From Phycisphaerales bacterium (GTDB lineage Bacteria; Planctomycetota; Phycisphaerae; Sedimentisphaerales; Anaerobacaceae): a stretch of 64,000 bases of DNA. Under the pieces are notes generated by a model, which had not been told where the DNA came from, did not search any database, and saw nothing but the letters and a program-made list of their open reading frames with translations. A program made the translations under genes and the position numbers. Location of the stretch: the NCBI GenBank assembly GCA_020352215.1, contig CP070675.1:5075891-5139890 (forward strand), in the 5' to 3' direction. Positions 1-9,065 of the stretch are shown one piece after another (the first letter of the stretch is position 1; each line of letters starts with the position of its first letter).

Positions 1-85
1 ACTAAATTGAGGCAGAATGCTCGGAGTCAAACTGAATGTCGGTGGAATTGGGATTCTTTCACTCGCGGACTTTTGGGAGCCTACG

Positions 86-913
86 ATGAGTTGCGATGAA
101 GGTCTTCCCCGGATCAGCATTGTCACTCCTTCATACAATCAAGCGAAGTATCTCCCTGAGACTATCGAGTCGATCTTAAATCAGGATTATCCAAATCTCG
201 AGTACATAATCATCGATGGCGGCAGTACGGATGGGAGTGTGGATATCATCAAAAGGTACGAGTCGCATTTGGCATATTGGGTAAGTGAGAAGGATTCAGG
301 TCAGTCCGAGGCAATCAATAAAGGCTTCAGGAAATCGACGGGGGTGCTATTCAACTGGATCAATTCCGACGACATCCTCTTTCCCGGTGCGCTCCACCGG
401 ATTGCTGAAACCTTCGCCTGCCACGCCGACGCTTCCTTGATCGTTGGTGATAATGCGAGAAGCGACCAGAAGGGCAGAATCATCCGCATCAGCGCAGTAC
501 CGTCCTTCAGTTCTCTATCACCCCGGTCTTGGGCCATCTGGGTTGCACAACAGTCGACATTCATTTCCTCGGCCGTATTTAGAAACGTCGGTGGAGTTCG
601 CGAGGATTTGCATTGTGTTATGGATGCTGAACTGTACTATCGAATTCTAACTGGTGGAGGAGAGCTTGCCCGCGCAAACGGTTTGATTGGCTCCATACGG
701 GAACACCCTGAGGCAAAAGGTGCGGCTCGACGGAGCGAGTGGGGCCCGGAGAGGAGCAAGGTCTTTGGGGAGTCAGGAGTAAGTCATCTGCGGGTAGAGA
801 TTGCTCGGGCCAAGATGCGGTGTCGCCGGCTACTCGACGGAAGTTGTCTGCGATCTTGGCTACTTCTGAGGAAGTGGAAGGGCAAACGAGCCTGGACTAC
901 GCAGAAGATGTGA
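86..913 (+). CDS. Glycosyltransferase family 2
   Basis: Predicted GT-A fold glycosyltransferase of 275 residues that would add a sugar from a nucleotide donor at the cytoplasmic membrane face. The N-terminus carries RISIVTPSYNQ (about residues 9-19), then IIDGGSTDGS, KDSGQSEAINKG and NSDD, the family's donor and metal-binding pattern. I chose ATG 86 rather than ATG 17 because the GT2 domain begins directly after it and GGGAG lies six bases upstream. The C-terminal third is Arg- and Trp-rich and not recognisable. It is the first gene of a co-directional glycan cluster. The sugar transferred cannot be told. Confidence 0.85.
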   Translation: MSCDEGLPRISIVTPSYNQAKYLPETIESILNQDYPNLEYIIIDGGSTDGSVDIIKRYESHLAYWVSEKDSGQSEAINKGFRKSTGVLFNWINSDDILFPGALHRIAETFACHADASLIVGDNARSDQKGRIIRISAVPSFSSLSPRSWAIWVAQQSTFISSAVFRNVGGVREDLHCVMDAELYYRILTGGGELARANGLIGSIREHPEAKGAARRSEWGPERSKVFGESGVSHLRVEIARAKMRCRRLLDGSCLRSWLLLRKWKGKRAWTTQKM

Positions 914-1063
914 CAAGGATTGCGACCGAGCGGAAGCGCCCTGTCACGGCGGGGCCATTGTTGGGTATCTTCCGAAGACTGTCTGTTGATGGGATCGGAT
1001 GCGGCGAATCGTCGAAATACGGAAATGGGTGGACTTCATCACGATTAAGTCAAAGGTGGATCA

Positions 1064-1906
1064 ATGGAACTGAACGGCGTCGGACGTCACGACCAGGAAC
1101 TCACGCCAAACAATCTCAGGGAGTATTTTGACCTTGATTCGTCATGTTTTGCGCAGAATCGGTGGTTCGGCTCGGCGGTGGCCAAAAAAGACTACGAGAC
1201 CACGCGGCGTTACCTGCTTGAGTTTCTTCGGGTCAGCAACCAAGACGACGTCCTGGAGATAGGATGCGGCCCTGGGGTTTGGACCGACCATGTCTCCGGC
1301 TTGTGCCGTCGTATTACGGCGATAGATATCTCAGGCAAGATGCTGATGCTGGCAAAGACCAGGGCGGTAGGTGACAACGTAACGTTCAAGCAAGCCAACT
1401 TCGATGAGTTTGAGGATTCACAGACTTATGATAGGATCTTCTCCGTTCGCGCGATTGAGTACTCACCAGATATCGAGCGGACCGTCATGAAAATGCATGC
1501 CATGACCAGAGAGGGTGGCACGACAACGACCATTACCAAAACTTGGCCGACCTTGATAACTGTACGTGCGCGGCTGTGGCAATGGCTGCGGCGGATTCTA
1601 CTCCAAGCGAGAGGCCCATCACTTGAGGTTTTGATGAAGAGAATCTCTCCTTCCAAGCTGGCAAAGCTGTTTTTGCGAAGTGGCTACAGAAAGGTTGATA
1701 TTTATCCAGTGGTCCTGCGGGTTCCACTTTTTGTTCATGGACGGTATCCGTTGCCTTGGGCAAGGGAAGCACTGCAACACAGGTATGAAATGGCGATGCT
1801 CCGTTTCTGCGATCACATCGCGCAAAGAGCTTTGTCTGCTTCCACCTTCGTCCGCAAGCTTCTGTTGCCCTTCTCCGAGACGTACCTGATTATCGCCACC
1901 AAATAG
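1064..1906 (+). CDS. Class I SAM-dependent methyltransferase
   Basis: A 280-residue methyltransferase of the type 11/25 group. Motif I reads LEIGCGPG (residues about 64-71), followed by AIDIS as the acidic end of strand beta-2 and YDRIFSVRAIEYSPD as motif IV. The C-terminal half is basic and has aromatic stretches that could contact a lipid-linked or bulky substrate. AAGGTGG lies just upstream of ATG 1064, and the next gene follows after 8 bases, so co-transcription is likely. Placed among glycosyltransferases, it probably methylates a sugar or a glycan precursor; this is inference from context. Confidence 0.8.
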   Translation: MELNGVGRHDQELTPNNLREYFDLDSSCFAQNRWFGSAVAKKDYETTRRYLLEFLRVSNQDDVLEIGCGPGVWTDHVSGLCRRITAIDISGKMLMLAKTRAVGDNVTFKQANFDEFEDSQTYDRIFSVRAIEYSPDIERTVMKMHAMTREGGTTTTITKTWPTLITVRARLWQWLRRILLQARGPSLEVLMKRISPSKLAKLFLRSGYRKVDIYPVVLRVPLFVHGRYPLPWAREALQHRYEMAMLRFCDHIAQRALSASTFVRKLLLPFSETYLIIATK

Positions 1907-1914
1907 ATAGTGAC

Positions 1915-2997
1915 ATGAATATTGCCTTCTTCGGCTGGGTCAAAGCTTGCGATCCCATGCGTGTGGGCGGCTGTGAGTCAGTCATTCGGCGTTTGGCCGT
2001 GGCCCTATCGCGTCAAGGCCACACCGTAGCTGTGGTGATGTATGGAGCAGATAGAACACATGCCGCGGACGATTTCTTTGGGGATGGGGTAATTCTGAAG
2101 TACCACCGATTCTTTGCCGGTGCTCTGCGGGAATTGGACCATTTGAAGTACGATGTCGTGGTCGACGCCTATCTTCACAAGCGATACCACGCGATCTACT
2201 TGGCATTCAAATCGTGGAACAGAAAGAAGACCAAGTTTTTCGCGATTTTCATGGCAGAGAATAGCAACAGCGTTAAACATTGGCTGTCTAACACGTTCAG
2301 ACCAATGTTTTGCAGGACGGTATTCGCGGTTTCGCCGAGCTATGCGAGAAGGCTACAGGACTGTGGAGTTCGTGCAGTCTGGCTCCCTCCTCCGGTACCC
2401 GACTGCTATTTCACTTTTCCTCGCAGAGTGTCCGGGCGAAAGAACGTGGTTGTCTCATTTCTCGGAAGAATAGATCCGAACAAGGGATTGTACGAACTCT
2501 CATCGGCCTTTGAAGCTTTGTCTCGGGAAAGTCACTTCTCTCTCCGAATCAGGGGGTACTATGTTCCAGAAGATTCTGAATCAGTTAAACTGCACACGAA
2601 GCTGCAGCGATTAGCCGGGGTAGATTACTCCGCTGAGCCTCACTGCTCGCATCTCTACGAACCCTCAAATGAGCGCGAGGTACTGCGGTATCTATCGGAA
2701 ACGGATATCCTGACCTTGCCCTATCGAAATCTCAGAGGGACGCTCCAATTGCCTCTTCTTGTATTGGAGGGCTTGGCTGCTGGATGTATTGTCATGTCTC
2801 GTGATGTGGGCGACATCGCCCAGTTCATCGGCTGCAAGAACCTGATCATACATGATTCAGATGACCTCCGAAAGAACGTGGAGGGGTTCTCGACTCTTGA
2901 GGCGGTTGAAGCAAAAAGGGCGAAGATCGATAAGTCAGCCCTATACTCCACATTTGCGTTAACAAAAGTGGTGGATCGCCTTGTGAGCTACCTTTGA
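1915..2997 (+). CDS. Glycosyltransferase family 4 (GT-B fold)
   Basis: A 360-residue GT-B enzyme. The N-terminal Rossmann half has GGCESVIRRLAVALSRQGH (residues about 18-36), the usual glycine-rich start of GT4 enzymes. The C-terminal half opens with VSFLGRIDPNKGL and carries LEGLAAGCIVMSRDVGD near residues 293-309, the position of the EX7E donor-binding motif. It starts 8 bases after the methyltransferase stop. The role is transfer of a hexose or similar sugar during assembly of the surface glycan; the exact linkage is not predictable. Confidence 0.82.
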   Translation: MNIAFFGWVKACDPMRVGGCESVIRRLAVALSRQGHTVAVVMYGADRTHAADDFFGDGVILKYHRFFAGALRELDHLKYDVVVDAYLHKRYHAIYLAFKSWNRKKTKFFAIFMAENSNSVKHWLSNTFRPMFCRTVFAVSPSYARRLQDCGVRAVWLPPPVPDCYFTFPRRVSGRKNVVVSFLGRIDPNKGLYELSSAFEALSRESHFSLRIRGYYVPEDSESVKLHTKLQRLAGVDYSAEPHCSHLYEPSNEREVLRYLSETDILTLPYRNLRGTLQLPLLVLEGLAAGCIVMSRDVGDIAQFIGCKNLIIHDSDDLRKNVEGFSTLEAVEAKRAKIDKSALYSTFALTKVVDRLVSYL

Positions 2998-3083
2998 CCA
3001 TCGGTTCAGGCGAATATCGCTGGAAGGGCCGGACTCCAAGGTATATCCACATTTTATAAACGCGCGTTACGTTCTCATAAACA

Positions 3084-4295
3084 ATGCCTGACAGACGTAT
3101 GAACACATCATTTGTCCTGCCATACATGGCCGAGCGTTTTGGTGGACCCGCGACGGTGGTTAGGAACGTTGGGCAAGCCCTGGCCAATATGGGGCATACC
3201 GTTTCGTATTGGGCGACGGCCGACGAGAAGGATCGGGCCGAGTTGGCGTCGCTGGACAATACGCACCTCTATGATGTGGATTGGCCTCGTTCGTGGTATC
3301 ACTCGAGGGGATTTGTCCGTAATCTATCGGCTGCGATCGGCTCGTATGACATACTTCACGCCTACGAGATGTGGTTGCATCCAACGTATGCGGCCAGTCG
3401 GATAGCCCGCGCTAACAAGGTGCCTTACATACTTGTACCATCGGGGACTCTTGGACCCTGGCCGCTCAAGAGCAGCCGCCTGAAGTGGCTTAAAAAGGCC
3501 TCGTATCTCAGTCTCGTTGGAAGATCTATGATGCGGCATGCAGCGTGTCTGCTCGCCTGTTCGGAGCAGGAAGCCGAACACTTTCGCCAGGCGGGTTACG
3601 GTGGCCCCGTAACGGTTGTCCCCAATGGTGTCGATGCGCATGAGTTCACCGCCGGTGACCGGTCAGAAGCCGGAACTTATTGGCCCAAGCTGAAAGACAG
3701 ACCGATAGTGCTATTCATGTCACGTCTGAGCCCTGAGAAAGGGCTCGATATACTGATTCCCGTCTGGGCGCGGCTCACAGAGTCTCCAGCCTACAAAGAT
3801 GCCCTGCTGGTTATCGCCGGGCCCGATTATCGAGGCTATCAGAAGGTGGTGGAGGCGATGATCGACAGGTACAGCGTTGGCTCGCGTATCTTAATGACGG
3901 GAATGGTGCGGGGTGAACGGAAATTATCGCTTCTCAGACGTGCGGATGTTTTCGTCTTGCCATCCTACTCCGAGAACTTTGGGATCGTTGTTGCCGAAGG
4001 ATTGGCTTGTGAAACACCTGTGATAACCACAACAGGTACTCCTTGGCGAGAATTGGTGCACGCTGGTGCAGGGCGTTGCGTTGAACCCGCGCCCGGTCCA
4101 TTAGCCGAGGCCCTAAAGGATTTGCTGAATATGTCTCAGGAAACACGAAGAAGGATGGGACGACTGGGTCGGGACCTTGTTCTGCGAAAATATACATGGA
4201 CTGCCTCGGCTGGCAGACTGTTATCTGTTTGTCACTGTATCCTGGAAGGGGCGCCCATTCCTCTATACCCTGAGCCCATCGACTTCCAAGCTTAA
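3084..4295 (+). CDS. Glycosyltransferase family 4 (GT-B fold)
   Basis: A 403-residue GT4 enzyme with a clear family signature: FGGPATVVRNVGQAL in the acceptor domain, MSRLSPEKGLDIL opening the donor domain and ENFGIVVAEGLACETPVITT with the EX7E pattern near residues 297-316. Two ATG codons, 3084 and 3099, are possible starts; no strong ribosome site separates them, so 3084 is kept. An 86-base gap precedes it. Downstream lies a broken methyltransferase gene. It is expected to act on the undecaprenyl-linked glycan of this cluster. Confidence 0.85.
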   Translation: MPDRRMNTSFVLPYMAERFGGPATVVRNVGQALANMGHTVSYWATADEKDRAELASLDNTHLYDVDWPRSWYHSRGFVRNLSAAIGSYDILHAYEMWLHPTYAASRIARANKVPYILVPSGTLGPWPLKSSRLKWLKKASYLSLVGRSMMRHAACLLACSEQEAEHFRQAGYGGPVTVVPNGVDAHEFTAGDRSEAGTYWPKLKDRPIVLFMSRLSPEKGLDILIPVWARLTESPAYKDALLVIAGPDYRGYQKVVEAMIDRYSVGSRILMTGMVRGERKLSLLRRADVFVLPSYSENFGIVVAEGLACETPVITTTGTPWRELVHAGAGRCVEPAPGPLAEALKDLLNMSQETRRRMGRLGRDLVLRKYTWTASAGRLLSVCHCILEGAPIPLYPEPIDFQA

Positions 4296-4300
4296 TACAA

Positions 4301-4939
4301 GGTGGCTACTACAGAGAGATTCTCTTTTTCATTGCACAAGAGGAGTTTAGCCGTGTTCTCGAAGTCGGTGGAATTGACAGACCCTTGCTGAGACGATCTG
4401 AAAGAATCGAATATAGTGGTATGGACATAGAGTGCAAGGAGAGGTATAAAGACCTTTATGACCATTTTATTGTGCAGTCTATCGAATAGCCGATCGCGAG
4501 AACCTATGATCTTATTGTGCCCATCGCTTTGCTGGAGCATGTGTCAGATAAGGCCCTGAGTATTGTACAGATGCATAAGGCACTCAAGACCCGCGGGTGT
4601 ATTATTCACTACGTTCCTTCCAAATATCACCCGTATTCACTAATCTTGAGGTTGGTAGGGCCAAAGATTCAGAACAGATTGATAAGAACTCTCAGGCCGT
4701 GGGCAGGACACGTAACAGGGTATCCGGTCTTTTTTGACAAATGCTCCCCGAGAGAAATGAAGGGCGTTTTGCAGGCTTCGGGGTTCAGGGAGATACGAAT
4801 TTTTCCATTCTTCAAGGCCAACGATTGTTTTAGGTTCTTCGTTCCGGGTTACATCCTTGTGACGATGTGGGAGAAGGTTTGCAAGAGACTCGAATGGGAG
4901 CAGCTTTGCTCCGGTTTCATTATCATTGCGAGGAAATAG
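4301..4939 (+). pseudogene. SAM methyltransferase gene interrupted by an in-frame amber stop
   Basis: One frame reads through a methyltransferase of about 213 codons: VLEVGG at motif I (from about 4355), MDIE after it, then a TAG at 4487-4489, and directly after the stop YDLIVPIALLEHVSD, which is the canonical motif IV of type 11 methyltransferases. The C-terminal part continues to 4939 with GFREIRIFPFF and FIIIARK, a normal family ending. No ATG, GTG or TTG start is present between the upstream stop at 4271 and motif I, so the 5' end also looks damaged. It is either a pseudogene or carries a sequencing error. The remaining 140-codon piece alone lacks the SAM-binding loop. Confidence 0.75.
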
Positions 4940-5703
4940 TGAAAGTATCAGTAATAACCGTTTGCCTCAATAGTGCAGAGACAATCGAAAGCACCATAAG
5001 AAGTGTTCTGGGGCAGACCTATGAGCATGTCGAGTATATCGTTGTCGACGGCGGCTCCAGCGACGGCACACTGGAGATTCTGAGAACGTATCAAGGCCGA
5101 ATTGCAAAGTGCATATCCGAGTCCGACGGTGGCATCTACAACGCAATGAACAAGGGAATCTGTCTTGCGACAGGTCAGGTAATAAGTTTTCTCAACGCAG
5201 ATGATGCTTATGCCTATGACAAGGTTCTTTCTGAGGTCGTAGCTCTACTGAGCACCCGCAATTTGGATGCTGTCTATGGGGACTTAGTTTACGTTGATCG
5301 CAGGGACACCAAGAGGATTGTCCGATACTGGCAGGCAGGCGAATACAGACAGAAAGCCTTTTTTCACGGTTGGGCACCGCCTCACCCCACGTTCTTCTGT
5401 CGAAAATGCCTATTTGAAAGGTGCGGTTCTTTTAATACCAAGTACAGAATTGCTGCCGACTTCGAATTGATGCTGCGGTTTATTGAGAAGTACGGAGTGA
5501 GTCTCGGGTATGTTCCGAAGACCCTGGTCCGAATGCGGACGGCAGGTAGAGCCAACACTATTCGTGGCATTATCAGGGGCAACAGGGAGATTGTTGATGC
5601 GTTCAGGACAAACGGGTTAAAGATTCCGCTGCAGTTCTTCTTGCGAAAGCCTCTTTCCAGAATCATGCAGTTTCTGGAAAAACCCGTAATCCAAAGTCCC
5701 TGA
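4939..5703 (+). CDS. Glycosyltransferase family 2
   Basis: A 254-residue GT2 enzyme starting at GTG 4939, which shares one base with the TAG of the preceding broken gene; AGGAAA just upstream is a plausible ribosome site and the GT2 core VKVSVITVCLNSA begins at this codon. An ATG further upstream at 4867 would add residues that only mirror the previous gene. Motifs are VVDGGSSDGT, SESDGGIYNAMNKG and LNADDAY. This short single-domain type is common in O-antigen clusters. Overlap with the broken gene suggests translational coupling in the ancestral operon. Confidence 0.85.
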   Translation: MKVSVITVCLNSAETIESTIRSVLGQTYEHVEYIVVDGGSSDGTLEILRTYQGRIAKCISESDGGIYNAMNKGICLATGQVISFLNADDAYAYDKVLSEVVALLSTRNLDAVYGDLVYVDRRDTKRIVRYWQAGEYRQKAFFHGWAPPHPTFFCRKCLFERCGSFNTKYRIAADFELMLRFIEKYGVSLGYVPKTLVRMRTAGRANTIRGIIRGNREIVDAFRTNGLKIPLQFFLRKPLSRIMQFLEKPVIQSP

Positions 5704-5764
5704 TTAGAGAGTTGGCTACCGGCTGGCTCGCTAGAACCGGAGTACGGCTGATATCTGAAGCCCC

Positions 5765-7117
5765 ATGATCAGACAACTGTTCGCCAGCCAGCTCCGTCGC
5801 AACATGCTGTCGGGCTTGATCACGGCCTTCGTAAACTTGGCTGTACTGGGCTTTGCCTATCCCATCTACTTGACTTTTTTTGGCTATGAGCTCTACGGAG
5901 TCTGGCTGGTATTGGCCACAGTTCTTGGCGCTGCGCAGCTGGGCGATTTGGGCGTAACTCAAGCGGTAACTAAGCTTGTTGCCGAAGAGCATGGAAAACA
6001 CAACCTCCGCGGGGTAGAAGGTTATGTTTGCACGGCGCTGGGCACTCTCCTTGCAAGTGGCGTCCTTATCCTGTCTATTATTCTGTACTTCGGCAGACCT
6101 ATAGTCGGTGCGTTCAAACTCAGCGGCCCAAATGAAGTAGTCGCGTCGCAGTTGCTCCCGTATATTGCCGTCCTGTCCTGCTATACACTTATCGTGCAGG
6201 CGATGTGTGCGACGCTGGCCGGCCTGGGCAGAATAGACCTGGCAAATTACTGCAGAACCGCCGGTAAGATACTCGCCGTTTGTGTCGCGCTTGCGTTCCT
6301 CCTGGCGGGATACGGTATGGAAAGTCTCTTGATTGGCGCAGTACTGTCACAAGTTGCTGTCCACGTCGCAAGCGTCACCCTTATCCGTCGCACCGCGCCG
6401 GTTCGACTCCTTCGATTTCGACAGGTGAGTGTCGACCGGCTTAAAAGACTTCTGGGTTTTGGTGGTGCAGTCTTTGGCAGCTCAGTGATATCGATGTTGT
6501 TTGGCCCGTTCAATAAACTGATGCTTTCTCGGTATGCTGGGGTCGCCGTTTTGCCTGTCTACGAGATAGGTTTCAACTGTGCGGTTGGTATACGTTCGCT
6601 GCTTGAGACGCCGATCAGGCCGCTAATGGTCGAGATAAGTCGCTTATCAGCAGAAGCGACGACTGCGGGCGTGCAGAGAATAAGGGCTGTGAGTTCACGG
6701 AGCCTGAGGCTGGTGTCTGCGTGTGGCTTGCCTCTGTATGCGGTTCTCTTTTTTGCGTCTGAAATGATATTGTTGTTTTGGCTGCGGGACAAATACGATG
6801 CTGCCGTGCCTTTTGCTTTTCGCTTGGCGCTGGTATGCACCTTGCTGAGTTTGCTCGCCGCTCCCGCGTACTATACCCTGCTCGGCTTGGGAAAGGCCAA
6901 CTGTGCCTTGGTTGCCACCTCAATTACATGTGTGGGCAACTTCATACTCGTTTCCGGCACTGCACTGTTGGCGAATCACGTTTCAGTGGGGAGCATATTC
7001 ATGGGTCTTATCTTTCTGAATGTGATCGCCGCAGCCTATCTAATTGGCACAGCCGCACGCGTGCTCAAGCACCTCTCCACTGGACTTCGTGTCGGTGACA
7101 ACGCAAACTTGTTATGA
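5765..7117 (+). CDS. Wzx-type polysaccharide flippase (MOP superfamily)
   Basis: A 450-residue, strongly hydrophobic protein with about 12 membrane-spanning segments and the N-terminal pattern FVNLAVLGFAYPIYLTFFGYELYGVW typical of oligosaccharide flippases is visible in its parts: PIYLTFFGYELYGVW and GDLGVTQAVTKLVAE. It would move the undecaprenyl-diphosphate-linked repeat unit across the inner membrane. Length fits the family. The stop overlaps the start of the next gene by four bases (ATGA). Its presence with a phosphoglycosyl transferase points to a Wzx/Wzy route, although no Wzy polymerase is seen in this window. Confidence 0.8.
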   Translation: MIRQLFASQLRRNMLSGLITAFVNLAVLGFAYPIYLTFFGYELYGVWLVLATVLGAAQLGDLGVTQAVTKLVAEEHGKHNLRGVEGYVCTALGTLLASGVLILSIILYFGRPIVGAFKLSGPNEVVASQLLPYIAVLSCYTLIVQAMCATLAGLGRIDLANYCRTAGKILAVCVALAFLLAGYGMESLLIGAVLSQVAVHVASVTLIRRTAPVRLLRFRQVSVDRLKRLLGFGGAVFGSSVISMLFGPFNKLMLSRYAGVAVLPVYEIGFNCAVGIRSLLETPIRPLMVEISRLSAEATTAGVQRIRAVSSRSLRLVSACGLPLYAVLFFASEMILLFWLRDKYDAAVPFAFRLALVCTLLSLLAAPAYYTLLGLGKANCALVATSITCVGNFILVSGTALLANHVSVGSIFMGLIFLNVIAAAYLIGTAARVLKHLSTGLRVGDNANLL

Positions 7118-8214
7118 GATGCCATCTGGTCTACGACGTACCCATGACTGGCCGATTGGCGAGAGTTCGGCGAAAGTCCTATCTGCAGCTGCAGAAGCTG
7201 GGTTTGCCCGTCTGCTGGTTCGGTCGCCGGGGCAATCCTGACACGAGTTGGTGGCCGACCAGGTCACCCTATGAGAACACAAAGCACCTGTTTGAGGGAC
7301 TCTCTCAGCACGCTCCCACCTTGCTTTACTGCCTCGATGAGCACGTCTCCTGCAAGTTTTCCGGAGAAGATATCTTCCTGGGTCACCCAGTCTTTCCATT
7401 TCGCCCCGGCAGGAGAGGCGTGACGGAGCTGTCAATTGCGCAATCCCCTCGGCCAAGAGTCGTCGCTCTTGTGTCTCCCTTGCATTGCGATACCGACATC
7501 AAGACGAATCACATAAATAGGAGTTATCTGGACGGCATCAACGAGCTCATCGACCGGGTGGACATTCTTTTTGCTATAATGGGCCGCTACTGGTGGGATA
7601 GGTGGCCGAACAGCCCTTTTGCTCATTGGATTCCAAAGATGGTCCGTCTGGACATGGCTGTAGAAACATCACTGTTTCCAAGGGTGAAGAATAGGTTCAA
7701 TCCTCCGGGCAAACGGGGCTATCTGTATATCGGCAGGAATGGTCCAATGAAAGGTACGCGATTCCTCGGCGAGCTTCTCAGTTCCCTCGGAGATTATCGG
7801 CGGGGATGGATCGGGGTCGGACAGGATATTCCAGGCATCACAAGAATTAGTCACGACAGAGACTTGACGCCGGATTTTATGGCCGAGATTGCCGAGACCT
7901 ATGATTTTTTTGTCAGCGCCGCCGCCGCGGACCCAAACCCTACGACTATTCTCGAAAGCATGGCGTGGGGTTTTCCCGTAATCTGTACCCCGCAGTCCGG
8001 ATACTATGAGACTTCATATCGGAAGAACATCTACCGCGATGATCTCGGCCGGAGTGTCCAAGTGCTTCGACAGCTGCAGTTTGCGGACGAGGGGACACTG
8101 ATGAGAATGGCCGATGAGGCCAGAATGGTTGTGGAGCGAGAGTACACATGGGATCGCTTCGTCGGTACGGTCTGTGCTGGTCTTGGCTTGAAGCGGCCTC
8201 GGGCCGGCGATTAG
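7114..8214 (+). CDS. Glycosyltransferase, GT-B type (group 1-like)
   Basis: A 366-residue protein. The N-terminal half is divergent, but the C-terminal half has YIGRNGPMKGTRFLGELL as the donor-domain opening, and ILESMAWGFPVICTPQSGY (residues about 279-297), a clear EX7E-like donor site. The end YTWDRF resembles the usual GT4 tail. The ATG overlaps the flippase stop by four bases, so the two are probably translationally coupled. Donor and acceptor are unknown. Confidence 0.75.
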   Translation: MRCHLVYDVPMTGRLARVRRKSYLQLQKLGLPVCWFGRRGNPDTSWWPTRSPYENTKHLFEGLSQHAPTLLYCLDEHVSCKFSGEDIFLGHPVFPFRPGRRGVTELSIAQSPRPRVVALVSPLHCDTDIKTNHINRSYLDGINELIDRVDILFAIMGRYWWDRWPNSPFAHWIPKMVRLDMAVETSLFPRVKNRFNPPGKRGYLYIGRNGPMKGTRFLGELLSSLGDYRRGWIGVGQDIPGITRISHDRDLTPDFMAEIAETYDFFVSAAAADPNPTTILESMAWGFPVICTPQSGYYETSYRKNIYRDDLGRSVQVLRQLQFADEGTLMRMADEARMVVEREYTWDRFVGTVCAGLGLKRPRAGD

Positions 8215-8234
8215 ATGGTTCAAAGGATCTGACA

Positions 8235-9065
8235 TTGTCGGTTGAATTCGAATGGCCCGAGGAAGAGTTCGACTACCTGCTTGAGTCCTGCGATCAGGAT
8301 CCCGTGACACCATATGTTTTCAAGTACCTTCCAAAGCACGGCCCGATATTGGAGGCAGGTTGTGGTTCTGGACGCTTCGTTAAGTACTTGCACGACCGAG
8401 GGTACGACTGTCGGGGCATCGAAAACTGCAAGAGTACCGTAGAGAACGTAAGAAAGAAGTGGCCTGAATTAGACATCCTTGAAGGGGATGTCGAACAGAT
8501 GCCTTACCCGGACAACATGTTCGAGGGCATCATCTCAATCGGAGTCATAGAGCATTTCAAAGAGGGCCCGGCAAGAGTCCTGGGTGAGATGAGGCGGGTG
8601 CTCGCGCCGGGTGGGGTCGCTCTCGTGACAGTTCCTTCGCTCAATTGGCTAAGGAGGCTAAAAGGGCCTTTTTGCGGGATGAGCCACATGGTTCGGGCCA
8701 ACACGTATATTAGGAATATCTTCGGCAAGAAACCGCACGAGCATCCCGGCTGGAATCTCCGGAACCCTTGCTACAAATACCACGTGTGGCCCGAATGGGG
8801 TGATTTCTTTGAGTACCGCTTCACCCCGAGCCAGTTCAAAGAGATCTTGCGGGTCGCTCGATATCAGGTCATAGAGAGTGTCCCCATTCATCATATCGGT
8901 GGTTTGTACCATGAGTTTGGCCGGCTCGCGGCGAAGTATGTACACTGCAGATTTGTTGTCTATCCACATACGAGGCTACTGAACCGGGTATTCTCCAGGA
9001 TTCCCTTTTTCCACAACCACATGCATCTCTGTGTGGTCCGAAAGAACCTCGGAGCAGGTGAATGA
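8235..9065 (+). CDS. Class I SAM-dependent methyltransferase
   Basis: A 276-residue methyltransferase with LEAGCGSGRF as motif I, DCRGIENC as the next strand, GVIEHFKEGP as motif IV and a MRRVLAPGG motif typical of the type 11 family. I place the start at TTG 8235: AAAGGA lies seven bases upstream, and the longer reading from 8148 would overlap the preceding gene by 67 bases. The C-terminal 120 residues are rich in aromatics and histidines. It likely methylates a sugar in the glycan made here. Confidence 0.75.
   Translation: MSVEFEWPEEEFDYLLESCDQDPVTPYVFKYLPKHGPILEAGCGSGRFVKYLHDRGYDCRGIENCKSTVENVRKKWPELDILEGDVEQMPYPDNMFEGIISIGVIEHFKEGPARVLGEMRRVLAPGGVALVTVPSLNWLRRLKGPFCGMSHMVRANTYIRNIFGKKPHEHPGWNLRNPCYKYHVWPEWGDFFEYRFTPSQFKEILRVARYQVIESVPIHHIGGLYHEFGRLAAKYVHCRFVVYPHTRLLNRVFSRIPFFHNHMHLCVVRKNLGAGE

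Noticed and set aside
739-1131. A 130-codon frame bridging the first two genes
   Set aside because: It overlaps both neighbours in another frame and has no protein-like pattern.
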